DNA of 14,439 nucleotides from Alphaproteobacteria bacterium (GCA_017643325.1 JAEPNS010000048.1:1-14439); one strand, 5' to 3'; counted from the first letter of the stretch, positions 7,523 to 14,178 are shown. Notes: generated from the sequence alone by a model not told the origin. Made by a program: numbers and translations.

Positions 7523-8793
7523 TCCGGCAGCGGTTTGCGGGAGCCCTCACGCAGGGTCAGCACCACCAGGAACGAGACCACCGCGCAGGCGATCAGGTAC
7601 CAGGCGATGGAGAGATCGTCGTGGGTGCGCGAGATCAGCCAGGTGGCGATCAGCGGCGTCGTGCCGCCGAAGATCGCGAGGCCGACATTGTAGCCGACGC
7701 TCAGCGCGCTTACGCGCACACGGCGCGGGAACATCTCGGTCAGGGTGGCGGGGCCCGCCCCGAAGTAGGCGCCGACCAGCACCGAGAAGCCGAGCTGGCC
7801 GAGCAGGATCATCATGAAGTCCGGGTGGTGCATCAGCCAGATCAGCGGATAGCCGAGCAGCGCGATGCCGCCCGCGCCGAACAGCAGCAGCGGCTTGCGC
7901 CCCACCTTGTCCGACAGCGCGCCGAACACCGGCACCAGTACCAGCAGCACCGCCATCGAGATGGTGTTGATGTCGAGCGCCTCGGAGCGCGGTTCCTGCA
8001 CCTGCTTGATCAGCCAGGTCACCACATAGACGAACATCATGTAGAAGCCGACGGCGTTGATGATGTTGAAGCCGATGACCTTTGCCATCTCACGCCACTG
8101 GGTGCGGAAGGCCTCCATGACCGGGTTCGCCGGCTTGTCCTCGCTCTCGTCCTCCGGCATGTCCGGCAGGTGGCGGCGCACCACGAGGCCGACCACGCCC
8201 ACCAGGATCCCGGAGAGGAAGGCGATCCGCCAGCCCCAGGACGCGACCTCGGCGTCCGACAGGATGTTGGCGATCAGCGCGCTGACGCCGGACCCGAGAA
8301 GAATTCCGCCGACGGCACCGAACAGCGTCCAGCTCGTCAGGAAGCCGCGCCGGTCGTTCGGCGCGTGCTCGGCCAGGTACACGATGGAGCCGGTGTACTC
8401 GCCGCCGACCGACAGGCCCTGCAGCATGCGCATCGCCACCATCAGGACGGCCGCCGCGATGCCGATGGTCGCATGGTCGGGCAGGATGCCGATGATGCCG
8501 GTCGGGATCGCCATCAGCATCACCGACAGCACCAGTGCCCGTTTTCTGCCGATCTTGTCGCCGATATGGCCGAAGACGAACCCGCCGACCGGCCGCATCA
8601 GGAAGCCGGCCGCGAAGGCGCCGAAGGAGGCGATCAGCGAGACGGTGGGGTCGTCGGAGGGGAAGAACAGCTTGCCGATGATCGGCGCGTAGAAGCCGTA
8701 GACCGCGAAGTCGTACCACTCCAGCACGTTGCCCGTGATTCCGGCCGCAATCACCTTGCGCCGGTTGCGCGTCGCCTCGACCGTGTCGGTCAT
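7519..8793 (-). CDS. MFS transporter, metabolite:H+ symporter (MHS) family, copy 2
   Basis: This 424-residue inner-membrane carrier has the MHS signatures GNVLEWYDFAVYGFYAPIIG (21-40) and GHIGDKIGRK, with about 12 hydrophobic segments. Over the first 74 aligned residues it differs from copy 1 at only about ten positions, mostly conservative, and similarity continues to the shared C-terminal LREGSxxPLPE. The pair therefore looks like a tandem duplication. The ATG at 8793 is preceded by purine-rich GGGGGAACAGGGG, a good ribosome binding site. It lies 261 bases downstream of the BKACE gene on the same strand, with repeats between them, so cotranscription with BKACE is possible but not shown. The substrate is unknown; an organic acid or betaine used by BKACE is one guess. 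Confidence 0.93.
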   Translation of the reverse strand: MTDTVEATRNRRKVIAAGITGNVLEWYDFAVYGFYAPIIGKLFFPSDDPTVSLIASFGAFAAGFLMRPVGGFVFGHIGDKIGRKRALVLSVMLMAIPTGIIGILPDHATIGIAAAVLMVAMRMLQGLSVGGEYTGSIVYLAEHAPNDRRGFLTSWTLFGAVGGILLGSGVSALIANILSDAEVASWGWRIAFLSGILVGVVGLVVRRHLPDMPEDESEDKPANPVMEAFRTQWREMAKVIGFNIINAVGFYMMFVYVVTWLIKQVQEPRSEALDINTISMAVLLVLVPVFGALSDKVGRKPLLLFGAGGIALLGYPLIWLMHHPDFMMILLGQLGFSVLVGAYFGAGPATLTEMFPRRVRVSALSVGYNVGLAIFGGTTPLIATWLISRTHDDLSIAWYLIACAVVSFLVVLTLREGSRKPLPE

Positions 8794-8896
8794 GCCCCTG
8801 TTCCCCCGTTTGCCCGCCCGCAGCTAACCGCAACGGGGCGCGCCGCGGCAAGAACGATGATGTCTTCATGCCAGGGCGAGGACCTGGCCATTCGAA

Positions 8897-8972
8897 ACAA
8901 CCTCATGCTGAGCTTGTCGAAGTATGAGGTTGTCGCCCTCGCCCTTCGTCCCTCGACAAGCTTGGGATGAGG
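8897..8972. repeat. Intergenic palindromic repeat, two inverted copies (AGCTTGTCGA type)
   Basis: A hairpin with 10-base arms, acaacctcat (8897-8906) and atgaggttgt (8924-8933), contains agcttgtcgaag in its loop. The reverse complement of 8951-8972 matches 8901-8922 at 18 of 22 positions, including the full agcttgtcga core, so two inverted copies of one element are present. Elements with this core are common between genes in many alphaproteobacteria. It lies between BKACE and the MHS pair, 104 bases upstream of the MHS copy 2 start. Confidence 0.72.
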
Positions 8973-8992
8973 AGGGTCAGGGTGAGGGCTCA

Positions 8993-9046
8993 GTCCGGCG
9001 GAGACGGCCGGAACAGGTCCGGCCATGAAGTGTTGTCCGGATGCCG
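8993..9046. repeat. Probable dispersed intergenic element with hairpin (reads SWPDLFRPS on the minus strand)
   Basis: A 7-base stem ggccgga (9006-9012) / tccggcc (9018-9024) with a 5-base loop lies about 30 bases past the end of the BKACE gene. Translated on the minus strand the stretch reads SWPDLFRPS, a spurious peptide I recognise from a dispersed repeat in alphaproteobacterial genomes. It could act as a transcription terminator or RNA stabiliser for the BKACE transcript, but no T-run follows. Its limits are approximate. Confidence 0.5.
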
Positions 9047-9054
9047 GCCGCTGC

Positions 9055-9942
9055 TCAGCCCGCCGGCTTCAGCCCCAGCATTCCGCGGGCCTCGTCCGGG
9101 CTCGCGATGTCGAGGCCGAGCTCGGTCGCGATCCGGCGGGTGCGGGCGACGAGCTGCTCGTTGGTCGCGAGCTCGCCGCGGGCGTAGTAGTTGTTGTCCT
9201 CGAGCCCGACGCGGACATGGCCGCCGAGCAGCATCGCGTGGGTCGTCGCAGGCAGCTGCGCGGGCCCGATGGCCGAGACGCAGAAGACCGACTGCGGCGG
9301 CAGCAGCTTCACCATCGAGGTCAGCGTGTCGTGGGTGTAGGGCATCGCGCCCTGGAAGTTGCGGTGCGCGCCCAGCACCATGTTGATGTAGTAGGGCGGC
9401 TCGTCGTAGCCCTTCTCGATGAGCCGGCAGACGTCCTGGATGATGTGGGCGGGGTTGAAGACCTCCCATTCGGGCTTGATGCCGCGCTCCTTGAAGCGTT
9501 TGGCCAGCGCCTCGCAGCGCGCCGGGGTGGTGGCGACGAGGATTTCCTTGTCGCCGAAGGTGTCGACCGCGGTGAAGCCGTCGAAGGTCGCCATTTCCGC
9601 ACCGGCGTCGAGGCCCTTGAGGCGCTCCTCGAACCGGTTCTCGAAGATCCCGTCGGGCCGCTCGGCGATCATGTCGCCCGACGAGCCGCCGCCGGTCGAG
9701 TTGTTGATGACGATGTCGCAGCGTTCGCGGATGCGGGTGTTGATGTCGCGGTAGATGTCCGCGTTGCAGGTGGCGAGGTCGTCCGGCCGGCGCGCGTGCA
9801 GCGCCGCGATGGCCGCGCCCTCCTTGTGGGAGCGCGCGACGGACTCCGCGATCTCCTCCGGCTGGGTCGGCAGGTTCGGGTTGGCCTCCTTCGAGGCCAT
9901 GCCGCCCGTCGGCGCGACGGTGATGATGAGTTTCTCGTTCAT
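9055..9942 (-). CDS. 3-keto-5-aminohexanoate cleavage-like protein (BKACE, DUF849 family)
   Basis: This 295-residue TIM-barrel protein belongs to the beta-keto acid cleavage enzymes, which combine a beta-keto acid with acetyl-CoA to give acetoacetate and a new CoA ester. The family layout is visible: the start IITVAPTGGM, INNSTGGG (79-86), EVFNPAHI (160-167) and GGHVRVGLEDN (240-250). Arg244, Glu248 and Asp249 match the Kce catalytic and zinc residues Arg226, Glu230 and Asp231 in spacing. An unusual point is the zinc-binding HxHxR motif, which here reads ALHARRP (47-53): Ala47 replaces the first zinc histidine and only His49 remains. Either metal binding has changed or the protein does something else. 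It starts 12 bases after the Memo-AMMECR1 fusion and is surely in its operon. MHS transporters follow downstream. Confidence 0.9.
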   Translation of the reverse strand: MNEKLIITVAPTGGMASKEANPNLPTQPEEIAESVARSHKEGAAIAALHARRPDDLATCNADIYRDINTRIRERCDIVINNSTGGGSSGDMIAERPDGIFENRFEERLKGLDAGAEMATFDGFTAVDTFGDKEILVATTPARCEALAKRFKERGIKPEWEVFNPAHIIQDVCRLIEKGYDEPPYYINMVLGAHRNFQGAMPYTHDTLTSMVKLLPPQSVFCVSAIGPAQLPATTHAMLLGGHVRVGLEDNNYYARGELATNEQLVARTRRIATELGLDIASPDEARGMLGLKPAG

Positions 9943-9954
9943 GGGGTCCGCCCG

Positions 9955-11343
9955 TCAGTGGAAGGTTTCGGTGGTGTAGCGCCACAGCCGGACCGAATCG
10001 TCCCAGTAGTCCTGCGGCAGGCCGGCCTTGGCCTTGAGGTGGCGCAGGAACTGTTCCGCCTTCGGCACGCTCTCCCAGACCTGCGGCAGGAACAGGCCCC
10101 GTCTCGGCTGCCCGTCGGGCCCGTCGGCCTGCAGGATCACGCCGTCGATATCGGGCCGCAACGCATCGACAGCCTCGGCCTCCGACCCGAACGCGATCGG
10201 GCGGGCGTGGGACAGGATCGAGACCGACAGGTCCAGGTTTTCGACCTCATCCGGCGTCAATTTCGGGAATCGGGGGTCGCCGAAGGCGGCCTTGTGGGCG
10301 TTGACGACCACGTCTTCCACGAGCGTGCGATGCGGCAGGATCGAGCCGATACAGCCGCGCAGGCGCCCGTCCTGGTTCAGGGTGACGAAGGTTGCGCGAT
10401 AGGTCTCCAGCGGCGGCGTGAAGCTGCCGTGCTGCACCTGCGCCGGGCGGCCCGTACGCAGGCCGTTGGCGATGGACCGCCGGGCACCGTCGATCAATGT
10501 GGCCCGGTCGGCGTCGGGCAGGTGTGCCGTTCCGGCGTATTCGAGGGCCCATGACCCGTAACCGACCACGCGGTCGCGGTTCTCGCGGCCGGCAGTGTCG
10601 CCGGAGTTGCGTACGTCGAGGGTCGTCACGCGCAGGTCGAGCGCGCGGGCGCGGTTGAGCAGGCCCTTCACCGGGTAGCGACCGCAGGCCTGCTCGTCCT
10701 CGATGTTTTCCAGGGCGAGCGTTTCCACATGGCGTCGGAACGCCTGGTCGCGCCGGTTCGCGCCGTCGTAGGTGTGGTAGTGGCTGAGGTCGGAGCTGAT
10801 CACGACCAGCGTCTCCGGTCCGCCCCACAGGGCCGCCAGCAGGGCGTCGGTTTCCTGCGGGCTCGGCCCGCCGACGATCACCGGGACCAGCGAGAACTCA
10901 CCCAGGACCCGCTGGAGGAAGGGCAGGTGGACCTCCAGCGAGTGTTCCTCGGCGTGGGGCGCATCCGATTGCTCGACGCCGGAAAGCTTCAGCGCGGTGG
11001 CGATGCCGTCGGCATCGATCGGCACGTCGCCGAGCGGCGTGCGGAACGCGGTGGCGGCGGGCACGCAGAACTTCGGCACGGCAACGCGATGCGGCGGGCC
11101 GAGCAGCACGACGCGGGTGATCTCCCGCGCCCGGCGCGCGACGGAGCGGTAGGCGTTGCCGGCGATCGGACCCGAATAGACGAGCCCGGCATGGGGGGCG
11201 ATCAGCGCCTTCGGCGACAGCCCGTCGTCGCGCGCGTCGGCCAGGAATCGGTCGACCATCCCCGCCAGCGCTTCGGGGTCGGCGGGGTAGAAGGTGCCCG
11301 CGATGGCGGGCGGGCGGACGGATTCGGGCGTGGCGGTGGACAT
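9955..11343 (-). CDS. amrB-amrA: AmmeMemoRadiSam system proteins B and A fused (Memo-AMMECR1)
   Basis: This 462-residue protein (numbered from the ATG at 11343; a TTG lies one codon before it) joins two parts of the AmmeMemoRadiSam system. Residues about 10-270 are a Memo domain, related to class III extradiol dioxygenases. The metal ligands known from human MEMO1 are all present: His51 in APHAG, His85 in LGPPH and Cys220 in CGRYPV; HAEEHSLEVHLPF (130-142) is also typical. Residues about 280-462 are an AMMECR1 domain with LRGCIGS around Cys331 and AFGDPRFPKLTPDE. The organisation suggests that the two proteins act as one unit, presumably with the radical SAM partner encoded at 4986-6098. The BKACE gene follows after 12 bases. 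The protein looks cytoplasmic with no signal peptide. Family assignment is secure; the biochemical role is not. Confidence 0.95.
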   Translation of the reverse strand: MSTATPESVRPPAIAGTFYPADPEALAGMVDRFLADARDDGLSPKALIAPHAGLVYSGPIAGNAYRSVARRAREITRVVLLGPPHRVAVPKFCVPAATAFRTPLGDVPIDADGIATALKLSGVEQSDAPHAEEHSLEVHLPFLQRVLGEFSLVPVIVGGPSPQETDALLAALWGGPETLVVISSDLSHYHTYDGANRRDQAFRRHVETLALENIEDEQACGRYPVKGLLNRARALDLRVTTLDVRNSGDTAGRENRDRVVGYGSWALEYAGTAHLPDADRATLIDGARRSIANGLRTGRPAQVQHGSFTPPLETYRATFVTLNQDGRLRGCIGSILPHRTLVEDVVVNAHKAAFGDPRFPKLTPDEVENLDLSVSILSHARPIAFGSEAEAVDALRPDIDGVILQADGPDGQPRRGLFLPQVWESVPKAEQFLRHLKAKAGLPQDYWDDSVRLWRYTTETFH

Positions 11344-11352
11344 CAAGATGGC

Positions 11353-11380
11353 TTGTCGAAGACTCGGAACTGCCTATATC
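11353..11380 (+). promoter_or_regulatory. Candidate sigma-70 promoter of the YffB-like gene
   Basis: TTGTCG (11353-11358) and TATATC (11375-11380) are separated by 16 bases and resemble -35 and -10 boxes with four of six matches each. They lie in the 105-base divergent space between the Memo-AMMECR1 fusion and the YffB-like gene, about 70 bases before the latter's start codon. This is prediction only. Confidence 0.4.
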
Positions 11381-11448
11381 GCGTGGGAAGCTGCACAAGA
11401 ATAGCGCGCCGGCGAATGCGCGCCAAAACCCGATCAAGGATTTCCGAC

Positions 11449-11799
11449 ATGCTCACCGTCTATGGCCTGAAGACCTGTGACACCACGCGCAAGACGCTGA
11501 AATGGCTGGAGCGGCGCGAGGCGGCGCACCGGTTCCTCGACGTGCGCGCCGACGGCGTCGACCAGGACAAGCTGACCGAGTGGGCGATGGAGGTCGGCTG
11601 GGAGGCGCTGCTCAACCGTGGCAGCACCACCTGGCGCGGCCTCGACGAGGTGATTCGCGAGAATGTCACCGAGGACATCGCGCTGCAGCTGATGGTCGAG
11701 AACCCGACGCTCATCAAGCGCCCGGTGATCGAGACCGACGCGGGTGTGCTCGTGGGCTGGAAGACCGAGCAACAGCGCACGCTGGAAGAGCTGCTCTAA
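11449..11799 (+). CDS. ArsC-family reductase-like protein (YffB/Spx group)
   Basis: This 116-residue thioredoxin-fold protein has MLTVYGLKTCDTTRKTLKWL at its start, with the single active-site cysteine Cys10, then GWEALLNRGSTTWR (50-63) and LIKRPVI (88-94) with the conserved Arg91. It resembles E. coli YffB closely across its full length. YffB-like proteins are thought to be glutathione-dependent thiol reductases; the Spx branch binds RNA polymerase. The motif Cys-Asp-Thr-Thr fits YffB better than Spx, which has CxxC or CxxS. The start ATG at 11449 is preceded by AAGGA at 8-base spacing. A GC-rich hairpin follows the stop. Whether it serves the neighbouring ribonucleotide reductase is unknown. 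Confidence 0.9.
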   Translation: MLTVYGLKTCDTTRKTLKWLERREAAHRFLDVRADGVDQDKLTEWAMEVGWEALLNRGSTTWRGLDEVIRENVTEDIALQLMVENPTLIKRPVIETDAGVLVGWKTEQQRTLEELL

Positions 11800-11827
11800 C
11801 CGCCCCATATATGGTGTTCCGGTGGCC

Positions 11828-11847
11828 GCCGGCGCATAGGCGCCGGC
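11828..11847 (+). terminator. Hairpin terminator after the YffB-like gene
   Basis: A perfect 8-base stem gccggcgc/gcgccggc with loop atag begins 28 bases after the stop codon. Only short T-rich sequence (cccgtttcgttc) follows, so it is a weak intrinsic terminator or one aided by Rho. Confidence 0.55.
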
Positions 11848-12004
11848 CCGGTCCCGTTTCGTTCTCCGCAAATTGCCCGAGTCGTTTTCGGGCCGACCAC
11901 CAGATTTGGGGTTTTGTGGCACAAAAGGGGCACAAACGCCTCCGTGGCCCGAGGACGCGACTCGTAAGGGGCTGGGCTTTCAACAGGTTTTAGCGGTCCG
12001 TGCG

Positions 12005-12032
12005 TTGACTCAAAATCGCCAAAGATTACAAT
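12005..12032 (+). promoter_or_regulatory. Sigma-70-type promoter of nrdAB
   Basis: TTGACT (12005-12010), a 16-base spacer and TACAAT (12027-12032) match the sigma-70 consensus at five of six positions in each box. Transcription should begin near 12039, leaving a leader of about 145 bases that contains both NrdR-box-like sites. A weaker alternative is TTGTTC at 12042-12047 with a -10 box falling inside the first NrdR box. Confidence 0.6.
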
Positions 12033-12059
12033 GTTCCTGAATTGTTCACGGTGACACGA

Positions 12060-12075
12060 CGCCAATATCTGGTAT
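12060..12075. promoter_or_regulatory. NrdR box 1
   Basis: The 16-mer cgccaatatctggtat fits the NrdR consensus acaCwAtATaTwGtgt at 11 positions, including all the highly conserved core letters C.A.AT.T.G. NrdR is the zinc-finger/ATP-cone repressor of ribonucleotide reductase genes that responds to dATP. The second box starts exactly 31 bases downstream, three helical turns, as in known tandem NrdR sites. Confidence 0.68.
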
Positions 12076-12090
12076 TTACTTAACGTTACG

Positions 12091-12106
12091 TCTCCAGATG
12101 TTGTGG
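12091..12106. promoter_or_regulatory. NrdR box 2
   Basis: The 16-mer tctccagatgttgtgg keeps the core C.A.AT.T.G of the NrdR consensus, with a good right half (ATGTTGTG), and about 10 of 16 positions overall. Fifteen bases separate it from box 1, the spacing known for cooperative NrdR binding. It lies 77 bases before the nrdA start codon. Confidence 0.65.
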
Positions 12107-12183
12107 ATTTTGCGCATTTTCCCTTCGGAAATTGCCCACAGGATGTGGAGGGCCTGGATTTTCGATTGGGAGGGGGCTTGGTA

Positions 12184-14178
12184 ATGGACGGTTCTGCGGG
12201 GATTTCCGCCGAAAACGGCGCTGTGGACAAGTCGCGCAAAGCACTTGAAACGGATGACACTGAATTGTTTGAGACGCTCGATATCGAGACCGAGATTGAA
12301 GATTCCGCGGCGACTCGGGATGTGGATAACGACCTCGTCGGGAAGGACGCCGATACGGCGAATGTCTTCCAGACCGAGCGCGTGCGCATCACCATCGACC
12401 CGTCGCGCGACGCGAACCTGACCGCTTTCGGCAAGGAAACTCTGGAAGACCGCTACCTGCTGAAGGACGAGGCTGGATCGCCGCAGAAGCTGTTCGCGCG
12501 CGTCGCCTGCCACTACGCCGACGATTCGGCGCATGCCCAGCGCATCTACGACTACATCTCGAACCTCTGGTTCATGCCGGCCACGCCGGTGCTGTCCAAC
12601 GGCGGCACCCAGCGCGGACTGCCGATCTCCTGCTTCCTCAACGAGGCCTCCGATTCGCTCGAGGGCATCGTCGACCTCTGGAACGAGAATGTCTGGCTCG
12701 CCGCGCGCGGCGGCGGGATCGGCTCCTACTGGGGCAACCTGCGCTCCATCGGCGAGCAGGTCGGCCACAACGGCAAGACCTCGGGCGTCGTCCCGTTCAT
12801 CCGGGTGATGGACTCGCTCACGCTGGCGATCTCCCAGGGCTCGCTGCGGCGCGGCTCGGCGGCGGTCTACCTGCCGATCGACCATCCGGAGATCGAGGAG
12901 TTCATCGAGATCCGCCGGCCGACCGGCGGCGACCCGAACCGCAAGGCGCAGAACCTGCACCACGGCGTGCTGGTCACCGACGCGTTCATGCGCGCGGTCG
13001 AGGCCGACGAGGACTGGACGCTCGTGAGCCCGAAGGACCGCTCGCCCATCGCGACGGTGAAGGCGCGCTCGCTCTGGATCCGCCTGCTGACGGCGCGGAT
13101 CGAGACCGGCGAGCCCTACATTATCTATTCCGACACGGTGAACCGGCAGATTCCCGAGCACCAGAAGCTCGCGGGCCTGACCGTCAAGACGTCGAACCTG
13201 TGCTCGGAGATCACGCTGCCGACGGGCAGGGACCATCTGGACAACGACCGCACGGCGGTCTGCTGCCTGTCGTCGCTGAACGTCGAGACGTTCCTCGAGT
13301 GGAAGGATCATCCGACCTTCATCGAGGACGTGATGCGCTTCCTCGACAACGTCCTCAGCGACTTCATCGAGCACGCGCCCGACAGCTTCGCCAAGGCGAA
13401 GTACTCCGCCATGCGCGAGCGTTCGGTCGGCCTCGGCATCATGGGCTTCCACTCCTTCCTGCAGGACCAGATGGTGCCGTTCGAGTCCGCCGTCGCGAAG
13501 GCGTGGAACAAGAAGATGTTCAAGCACATCCGCGAGCAGGCCGACGCCGCCTCGCAGAAACTGGCCGAGGAGCGCGGCGCGTGCGCCGACGCGGCCGACT
13601 ACGGCATCAAGGAGCGCTTCTCCAACAAGATGGCGATCGCGCCGACGGCGTCGATCTCGATCATCTGCGGCGGCGCCTCGCCGGGGATCGAGCCGATCGC
13701 GGCCAACAGCTTCACCCACAAGACCCTGTCGGGGTCCTTCAACGTCCGCTCCAAGGCGCTGAAGAAGCTGCTGGCGGAGAAGGGCAAGGACACCGACGAG
13801 GTGTGGTCGTCGATCACGACCAACGAGGGCTCGGTGCAGCATCTGGATTTCCTGACGCAGGACGAGAAGGACGTGTTCAAGACCGCGTTCGAGATCGACC
13901 AGCGCTGGGTGATCGACCTTGCGGCCGACCGCTCGCCCTACATCTGCCAGTCGCAGTCGCTGAACGTCTTCCTGCCGGCGGACGTGCACAAGCGCGACCT
14001 GCACCAGATCCACTTCCAGGCATGGAAGAAGGGCGTGAAAAGCCTCTACTACTGCCGTTCGAAGTCGCTGCAGCGCTCGGAGAGCGTCGCCGCGCTGGTG
14101 CCGGTGACGGCCGACGACGAGGCCGACCGCGCCGCGGCAAGCCGCAACGACTACGAGGAATGCCTCGCCTGCCAGTAG
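12184..14178 (+). CDS. nrdA: Ribonucleoside-diphosphate reductase class Ia, alpha subunit
   Basis: This 664-residue catalytic subunit reduces ribonucleoside diphosphates to deoxy forms together with NrdB. Active-site residues are visible: Cys150 (LPISCFLN), Cys340 and Glu342 in SNLCSEI, Cys360/Cys361 (VCCLSSLNV), the radical-transfer pair Tyr622-Tyr623 (LYYCRSKS), and the C-terminal redox pair Cys660-Cys663 (CLAC). It is about 100 residues shorter than E. coli NrdA. In place of an ATP cone, the first 60 or so residues are acidic and of low complexity, so the classic dATP off-switch seems absent. The ATG at 12184 is chosen because GGGAGGGGG lies 7 bases upstream; a GTG at 12103 in the same frame would add 27 residues within the leader. 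nrdB follows after 92 bases. Confidence 0.96.
   Translation: MDGSAGISAENGAVDKSRKALETDDTELFETLDIETEIEDSAATRDVDNDLVGKDADTANVFQTERVRITIDPSRDANLTAFGKETLEDRYLLKDEAGSPQKLFARVACHYADDSAHAQRIYDYISNLWFMPATPVLSNGGTQRGLPISCFLNEASDSLEGIVDLWNENVWLAARGGGIGSYWGNLRSIGEQVGHNGKTSGVVPFIRVMDSLTLAISQGSLRRGSAAVYLPIDHPEIEEFIEIRRPTGGDPNRKAQNLHHGVLVTDAFMRAVEADEDWTLVSPKDRSPIATVKARSLWIRLLTARIETGEPYIIYSDTVNRQIPEHQKLAGLTVKTSNLCSEITLPTGRDHLDNDRTAVCCLSSLNVETFLEWKDHPTFIEDVMRFLDNVLSDFIEHAPDSFAKAKYSAMRERSVGLGIMGFHSFLQDQMVPFESAVAKAWNKKMFKHIREQADAASQKLAEERGACADAADYGIKERFSNKMAIAPTASISIICGGASPGIEPIAANSFTHKTLSGSFNVRSKALKKLLAEKGKDTDEVWSSITTNEGSVQHLDFLTQDEKDVFKTAFEIDQRWVIDLAADRSPYICQSQSLNVFLPADVHKRDLHQIHFQAWKKGVKSLYYCRSKSLQRSESVAALVPVTADDEADRAAASRNDYEECLACQ
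12321..12329. promoter_or_regulatory. DnaA box inside the 5' end of nrdA
   Basis: TGTGGATAA is a perfect match to the DnaA box TTATCCACA in reverse. A one-mismatch copy, TGTGGACAA, is at 12222-12230 and a looser one, TGTGGATTT, at 12102-12110. E. coli nrdAB is known to be controlled by DnaA, so the cluster may matter, but a 9-base match can arise by chance. Confidence 0.35.

Larger units (their letters stand above)
11800..12183 (+). other. Regulatory intergenic region between the YffB-like gene and nrdA
   Basis: This 384-base space has no convincing gene. From left to right it holds a GC-rich terminator-like hairpin (11828-11847), a small ttttgt/acaaaa hairpin around 11913-11927, a sigma-70-like promoter (12005-12032), two NrdR-box-like operators (12060-12075 and 12091-12106), a few weak DnaA-box-like sequences and a strong Shine-Dalgarno sequence (12168-12176). 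It is clearly richer in A and T than the coding regions beside it. I saw no cobalamin riboswitch core in it. Confidence 0.7.

Noticed and set aside
9025..10554. 509-codon open frame on the plus strand
   Set aside because: It is opposite two well-identified minus-strand genes (BKACE and Memo-AMMECR1) and starts inside a repeat.
11860..12000. Possible small RNA or riboswitch upstream of nrdA
   Set aside because: Only short stems were found (ttttgt/acaaaa, cccga/tcggg); no known riboswitch core was recognised.
12103..12183. Upstream GTG start for nrdA adding 27 residues
   Set aside because: The extension falls right after the NrdR boxes in leader sequence, has no ribosome site, and the ATG at 12184 has an excellent GGGAGGGGG.
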